Shown piece by piece: positions 58,435-64,000 of a DNA stretch of 64,000 nucleotides. Both the position numbers and the translations under genes were made by a program. The DNA is taken from the NCBI RefSeq assembly GCF_921293095.1, contig NC_060258.1, positions 2,666,001-2,730,000 of the forward strand. Direction: 5' to 3'. Source of the DNA: Ischnura elegans. Taxonomy: Eukaryota; Arthropoda; Insecta; Odonata; Coenagrionidae. Position 1 is the first letter of the stretch. Every line of letters starts with the position of its first letter. The notes below the pieces were generated by a model that did no database searches, was not told the origin of the DNA, and worked only from the letters and a program-made list of their open reading frames with translations.

Positions 58435-59161
58435 GTAAGTTATAATCTCATTTACAGTGAACACTTAGTCTAATCACCTTCAGTTGTACAAATTTCTCGG
58501 TTGTATGAGGAATGGGGGTGTGTCTGTTATAAATTTAAGAATTTTGGTGGGAAGTCACTGGCATAATGCAACCTTCAGATGTTGTTCTTTCTAGTAGTGA
58601 CACATGAGGCAGGAAGTGGAAACACACAATTTTTTTTCGTGCAAGTCAACAGCAGTGGTACAGCATTGATAATCTGTTGACAGAAATGTCTCTTATCCCA
58701 TGGAGTATAATTTCGGAATCCCTTGTCAAATCTCTGTTCAAGCCATTAGTGGTGGCTATTGCAGGGCTGTCTCTCATGATTGCCCTCTATTTGTTCAAGC
58801 CATCATCCTCCATTGTTTTAACTGAGGAACCAGCATAAACTATTGTGGATCCTTTTTATAAGCCTAGGTGAAGAAATGATGAAGACAAATCAATTTTCAG
58901 TGGAACCTCAATGTATCGTTCCCACTGTGGTGCCCTTAATGTAAGTGGCCAATACTCTCATTAAAATCATGTGCTCTTGGCAGCGTAGCTCCCTGCTCCC
59001 TAGTTGAGCATTAATATTCTTGAGTTTGATCTGTGAGTTGCATGATTCTCATGAGTATTTTGGCCAGCTGGAGTGGTCTCAATTAAAAGAGGAGTTTTCA
59101 TTATCGAGTGAGGGAATTATTGTTTTGCTTTTATTGAGTGACGCCCATTGTTCTCTCCTAG
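58435..59161. other. ZAD gene intron 3
   Basis: 727 bases without features; bounded by GTAAGT and a ctcctag acceptor. Confidence 0.45.
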
Positions 59162-59281
59162 TTTCACGTGAAGGACGAGAAAGAAGACCCTCTGAGTGAA
59201 GGGAACTCTCCTGTTCTCGACACGTCACATCCAGCTGGAATTATAAGTGATGCCTCTGACCCATTGGCCACTGATGACCTG
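59162..59281 (+). CDS. ZAD zinc-finger gene, putative exon 4 (acidic linker)
   Basis: 40 codons between a ttctctcctag acceptor and a GTGAGT donor, phase 0 on both sides. Reads 'FHVKDEKEDPLSEGNSPVLD' and on to 'SDPLATDDL'; the 'VKDEKEDPL' type motif is common in ZAD-C2H2 linkers. No C2H2 finger was found between here and the window end, so the gene should continue beyond 64000 or through an unrecognised exon. Confidence 0.6.
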
Positions 59282-61900
59282 GTGAGTGTACTTTTGCCAA
59301 GTGTAATTTAATTTTTCTCTGGCACAATGTCATTCTATTTTGCATTATTCCTAAGACCTTTCTGCAGAAACATACTGCATTTTGCCTTGCCTGTTCAATC
59401 ATGAACAACTACAGAAGAGCTTTCATGTTTGAATCGTTTAAATTAAATGTAATGACCAGATTTGGTGTATTTTGCCAAACTGGCTGCTCAACTTTGCTCG
59501 CTGAGCAAGTAAGCTTTCATTCATCTCAGCACTGAGCAGTCATTTGTTATGTGATCGCACAAACAGTTTCATTTCCGTTTGCCATGGAGTGGAAGGGGGG
59601 ATGTTAGGAATCGAGAGTTAAACTGAATACTATTGACTTACGTTCAGTGAAACAGATTGACCATGACATCATAATGTAGCTGCTAGCTAGATTCAACTAC
59701 ATAACTCGTATTCCTTATGAGAGATTGATGTTCATAGGAATCAAAATGTTGCAGAATTGGATTTTGTGATGAAAGTGAAGAGGAATTTACTGTGGGGATG
59801 ATGGATATTTTAGACCTTGTTTACCATATTTGAATTGAGTGTTGGGCATCGGCAATGCTAGTCGATTGCCAAAAGGTATCAATTGTTAGTGATGTTAACT
59901 CTTTCAAAGCTGACCATGTGAAACTCAAAATCAACCCCCTGTGCGGCTTCCGTTTTTCCCTCTCCTGTCGACTGCACAGCGGGATAGATATGTGATGCTT
60001 GTTGCATAAGGTCGGCTTCTTCCCCGCGCCACTGTTTTCTTTCATATTTTTCTGCACGTTGTGTCCAAAAAATACAAGGAAAATGAATTGGTAATGTTCT
60101 AATGGTATTGCCAGTGGTATGTTGCCACTGCCATGGATAATTTGTGGCTCAGATGGATGTACACCCATGCCTCGTATAGCGCAATTTTGATGTAGCGCAA
60201 ATACATTCCATGGGGAAACATCGTAATCCAGTATAGCCTAATCAAAAAACTTTATCGCTCTCATGATAACACGTGAACTTGCGCTCAGTGCTCATGAAAG
60301 TGATATCATTTTATGCATTTTACTAATATTGCTTGCCTCAAATCTTCTTTGTCCCTATATTAATCGAAATCCATTGCTGTGCAATGGACAAAAGCATTAC
60401 TCATCATTGGATTTAGATAGTTGGCCTACCAAAGTAATTTATATCCACTCTTTAACAGAATAACAATAGTTAATTTAGATCATTAATTATGCGTGGAGCT
60501 AGTGGAAATGAGTTTCTTTAAGCAATACGGTATGAGATGTAATTTTTGCCATCATAGGTTATCGGGCGATTGACTTCCAGGTAGAGGATCTATGCTAAAG
60601 ACTTCGAGGTCATTGGTATTTACGCAGGAGAAATGGAGTGGTGGCCGAGTTGTGTATGAATAGTATCAACACATAAAGGGTCTGCATTAGTTTCAAACAC
60701 AATCGCATCATTCCCTCCCAGCAGTCGTAGGACCTTTGTGACACAGGAATACTGTGCTGCAGTAGGTGATTTTGATAGAGCCATACAGAGGGAAAACCAA
60801 GAGAACAATGGCCAAATATAGGAATGTGGGTAGAAAAATCAAGAAGTTATCATGAAAAACTATTTACCTAGAATAGAAATTGAAAGAGGTGAATTGCTTT
60901 GAAAATAGAGATCATCGAAGGAATATTGCATGGAAGTTTAAACTCACAATTATCTCTTAACTGTTCTGCAGCTGTAAATTTTGAAGCCACCAATTATAAG
61001 TATGTTCCATACTTAGAATCTGATGCATTGTTTCCTTACCTCTGTATTTGTATTCTCAGTTGTGAGTAGAACATTCTTTTTTGGAGAATGCTCCTTGTGC
61101 CTTTACTATTCCATTGTCTATTTCTTTCATGCTTCTTCCATCAATGGTAGCTAGACTTTCTGTGGCTTATAAATGAACTGGTTACTCTGCTTTGTGTAGC
61201 TTAGCATATAAGTCTGTTTGTAAGGTTATGAAACATGAAAATCGCATATTATTGAAGCCATGGTAAGTAGTGTATTTATACTTTAAAGTGGTGATGTTAT
61301 CATTTGTTTTTTATATTTTATCACGGATATATTTCTTTTCCACCTGAAACAACTTCACGTGTTTGAAAGCACTGTCTTATGCCTTTTGAGCTAATAAGTT
61401 GTAAATGGTTCAGTTATTTCCGGGAAAGCTAATGATGTTCAACTTGAATTGAATTGCAAATTTTTATTTAGTCCCTGGATGTAAAATTCCTCAAGAAAAC
61501 ACCACTTATGATTAGGGATGTGAATTTTTTGATGGTTTGAGAGGGAGAAAAGCAGTACTTTGAAATTGGAAATTCGGTTCTTTCAAATAGACATTTCGGT
61601 GTTTTCTCAAAAGCTGCAAGTTTGAATATATACTTACATTAGTTTTTATTTCAAAACCTAGAAAAGGGACAGTACCATTGTTTAACTGAATATATCTTGG
61701 TTAAGTGACACTTCTCTTGTGGCTGTGTTATGACTGCAGACAATCACCTCAGTGGTGGAACCGGGAAAATCGATTTAAGTCAAAAATTAAGCTATAATAC
61801 CTGTCGGTAGTGAAATGGGGAATGTGATATGTATAAAAATTGCATGCTGTTTAGTGTGGCTAGTAGGCTTTAATTCTTTCTAATAAGTAAATTTCAATCT
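59282..61900. other. Probable ZAD gene intron, no exon recognised
   Basis: Frames at 59821-60168 and 60620-60808 (minus) have no supported function. 'gtggccgagttgtgtatgaa' near 60641 resembles a tRNA-Leu A box but has no B box. 'tgcctcgtatagcgcaattt' near 60168 resembles a transposon end without a partner. Confidence 0.35.
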
Positions 61901-61949
61901 AAATTACTTCTTTTACAAATCCCACGGGATCGAGAATAACATAGGTAAT

Positions 61950-63700
61950 GCTGTAGAGTCAAATAAAGCCCGGAACTCCAGTAGCTTGGTTACAGCATGG
62001 GAAGCTGCACTGGACAGAACTGCACTCATTTAGCCCCTACCGACTCCCCTTCCACAATCCTCTAGTAGTTTAATAATATTGCTCCCGTAACTCCCTCATA
62101 CAATGAGTTCAAGTGCTTGCTGAATTACCCTTAGCTGCCCATCTAGAATAGTTACAGCTGGCTGTGAGTGTCCCTCCAGAAATGTGATCATTTCAACAAT
62201 GTGTTTGCCATGTTCTGTGATGAACATAGCCTGTATTTGGATTGATTCCTAGTCTTCTTCTGAAATACTATGAGAAAAATCAACCCATCATTGTCACGTG
62301 TCATGTTCCCACTGTGCATAAACCCTACAATGACCTTTTGCATGTGTTGCAAGATATGCCACAGATTCACACCAGGAGCTCCACCTGGTTAAAAATGGCT
62401 GAGGAAATAGTGGCACTTGCTGATTCGGGGTAGGCTGTATTCAGATATGTTTTCTATAAAGGTGCTTCCTTTTTCATATGTTAAGGAATGGCATCCTCAC
62501 TTTGGATACTGCTTGATGCAAAATATGCAGATCTTTTACAAGAGTATACAGTACTAAATTAAGTTGATGGCCCCAGCACTGAATAATCAGAGCAATGTCT
62601 GACAACAAATCCTCCATTGCATGAAAAAATTTTGTCATTTAGCGAGCAGAGTCTGACACTAATGCTGTTACATTATCGAGTGGTATTTCATATTTCTTCA
62701 GTGTGTCTAAAATTGCTCTTGAACATGTTTTTGAATTAGCTGTTTCCAAAGTACACACGTCACCAACTACAATGTCCAAGGCACTATCAAGAAGTTCAAC
62801 AATTTTTAGCTGGATCACAAAAACATTTTCTTCTCTCTTTTCCATTGTTTTATCACAAAAAACTATAACCTACTTGTCCTTCAGTTGAGTCTTCGTGTTG
62901 TATTTTAGATCAGGAATATATTTGTCCCTTAGTTGGCAAATGCAGGGAATTTCTCCAGCACCAGTGGCGAGGTAAAATTATTCACAGTGGTAAATAAAGT
63001 GTTAGTTTTCCTATGACTAGGATTTAGGATTAGAATGCTTTGACTTGATTTACAAGAAGCTGCTGTAATCGTATACTTGCACTCTACAAATTCATTCAAA
63101 AGTAATTAACAGCAGCGGGTGTAACTTTGTGGAAATCCATAATCGCAGGAATATAAGGATCAACAATTTTGCTATTTCCACATGGTAATTCTTTGAGACC
63201 GACCATGATTTCGTTACAGCGACCTTGATAATTTTACGCTGCAATGAAACCATGGTCGGTCTCAATAAATCACCATGTGGAAATAGGAAAGTTGTTGATC
63301 CTTCTATTCCTGTCATTCAAAAATGACTTCATGTGCTCATTTTCCAATTTGTAGAGAACAATGTCAGCTTTGAGAAAGTTTCATACTATCCACTTTCCAA
63401 AATGATGATCAATTTGGTTTTTCATGGCAGCAGTTGATGCAGATAGAGATTGATGTTTTTAACTTAAAAGAATATCCATGCTTAACAAATTTTGCAGCAG
63501 TTAGATGCTTCGAAGATTTCCAATGTTTTTCAATCGAGTCTTTCCTTTCCCAAGCTACCTGACAATTGCAGAATTTGAACATTACCATACTTTTATCGAT
63601 ACAATAAAATCCATCCTTTTGATACTGAAAAGCCCTGTCCCTTTTATTAATTTTTCATTCGGCACTACAATAACTCGTCAAAATAACTAGAATGTCTGAC
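61950..63700 (-). mobile_element. Decayed hAT-type transposase
   Basis: Minus-strand pieces appear in order. A BED-like zinc-finger stretch ('FCNCQVAWERKDSIEKHW', near 63560) comes first, then 'ADIVLYKLENEHMKSFL' (near 63350) and 'CICQLRDKYIPDLKYN' with 'KDK*VIVFCDKT' (near 62880). Next are 'LETANSKTCSRAILDTLKKY' and 'VTALVSDSAR' (62845-62639), 'CWGHQLNLVLYTLVKDLHIL' (near 62560), and a C-terminal part 'TEHGKHIVEMITFLEGHSQP' (near 62190). This order matches CGGBP1-like hAT transposases. Multiple stops and frame changes show it is dead. A 67-bp inverted repeat lies inside. Terminal repeats were not identified. Confidence 0.7.
63146..63312. repeat. 67-bp inverted repeat with 33-bp spacer
   Basis: 63146-63212 and the reverse complement of 63246-63312 agree at 60 of 67 positions without gaps (both include 'aaggatcaacaa', 'ctatttccacatggt' and 'ttgagaccgaccatg'). 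It lies within the decayed hAT coding region. Confidence 0.85.
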
Positions 63701-64000
63701 ACACCAGCAGCAATACTAAACAATGGACACTGGAAAAACAATTATTTGACAGATATAGCTAAAAGGTAGAGATCCAAAGAACAGGTATTCAGGCACGTGC
63801 AGTCCATGGGTGCATTCATCAGGCTAGTGCCGGGCTAGCGGACAGTTCTAATCAGGATTTACCACTGAAATCTGATTTTAATGCTCACGGAGTGACAACA
63901 GTTCTAGGGGCATGCTTCAGATTCCTCTACTAATATAATATTCCATTCGTGATGTTGATAAGAAAAAATTGCATAAATTGCTCTTCTATTGTTCAACTCA

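Noticed and set aside
59896-60300. piggyBac-like start (ttaactctttcaaagc)
   Set aside because: No inverted partner with a second TTAA was found in the following sequence.
60629-60710. tRNA-Leu-like A box (gtggccgag)
   Set aside because: No matching B box or cloverleaf could be drawn, so it is at most an old SINE head.
1-64000. CRISPR arrays, bacterial operons, retroviral or LTR elements
   Set aside because: No regularly spaced short repeats, ribosome-binding-site-linked gene strings, or recognisable gag/pol/env or LTR pairs were seen; all evidence is eukaryotic.

Overview
The window looks like insect nuclear DNA, AT-rich and gene-poor. The evidence is a ZAD (zinc-finger associated domain) gene family, which is characteristic of insects, and an arthropod-type transposon mix: P, mariner, hAT, piggyBac-like and Tigger-like DNA elements, Jockey-group LINEs and a tRNA-Gly-like SINE. 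I cannot name the species. No retrovirus, LTR element, Polinton or bacterial gene was recognised.

Layout. 1-20 kb holds no convincing host gene, only repeats and fragments: a MITE at 4.7 kb, a LINE 3' end at 7.5 kb, a coiled-coil remnant at 9.6 kb, a helicase-like scrap at 10.6 kb, and a 495-bp foldback element at 17 kb. At 20.2-21.4 kb an old LINE is split by a Tigger-like element. A hAT-type MITE with a perfect 8-bp target duplication lies at 23.7 kb. At 24.2-28.0 kb sits a complete P-type transposon: a 924-residue THAP transposase in one open frame, matching terminal inverted repeats and a 7-bp target duplication. At 28.6-29.6 kb is a TAA-flanked element. At 35.0-35.8 kb is a TTAA-flanked piggyBac-like element with a perfect 24-nt hairpin.

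The first host gene is on the minus strand (36.4-37.8 kb). It encodes an ankyrin-repeat protein with a C-terminal region resembling a zinc-peptidase-like domain that has lost its HExxH histidines. The end of its exon has been tandemly duplicated and decayed. 38-46 kb is intergenic, with a 140-bp tandem repeat rich in AGGTCA half-sites and a SINE.

The second host locus (46-59.3 kb and beyond) is a ZAD family cluster: two minus-strand ZAD copies in tandem (one a clear pseudogene, one missing a zinc ligand) and, divergently, a plus-strand ZAD gene. Four phase-0 exons of that gene can be seen. Its second intron (7 kb) contains a nearly whole Jockey-group LINE in antisense and a mariner relic. Its C2H2 fingers would lie beyond the window. 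62-63.7 kb is a decayed hAT transposase containing a 67-bp inverted repeat.
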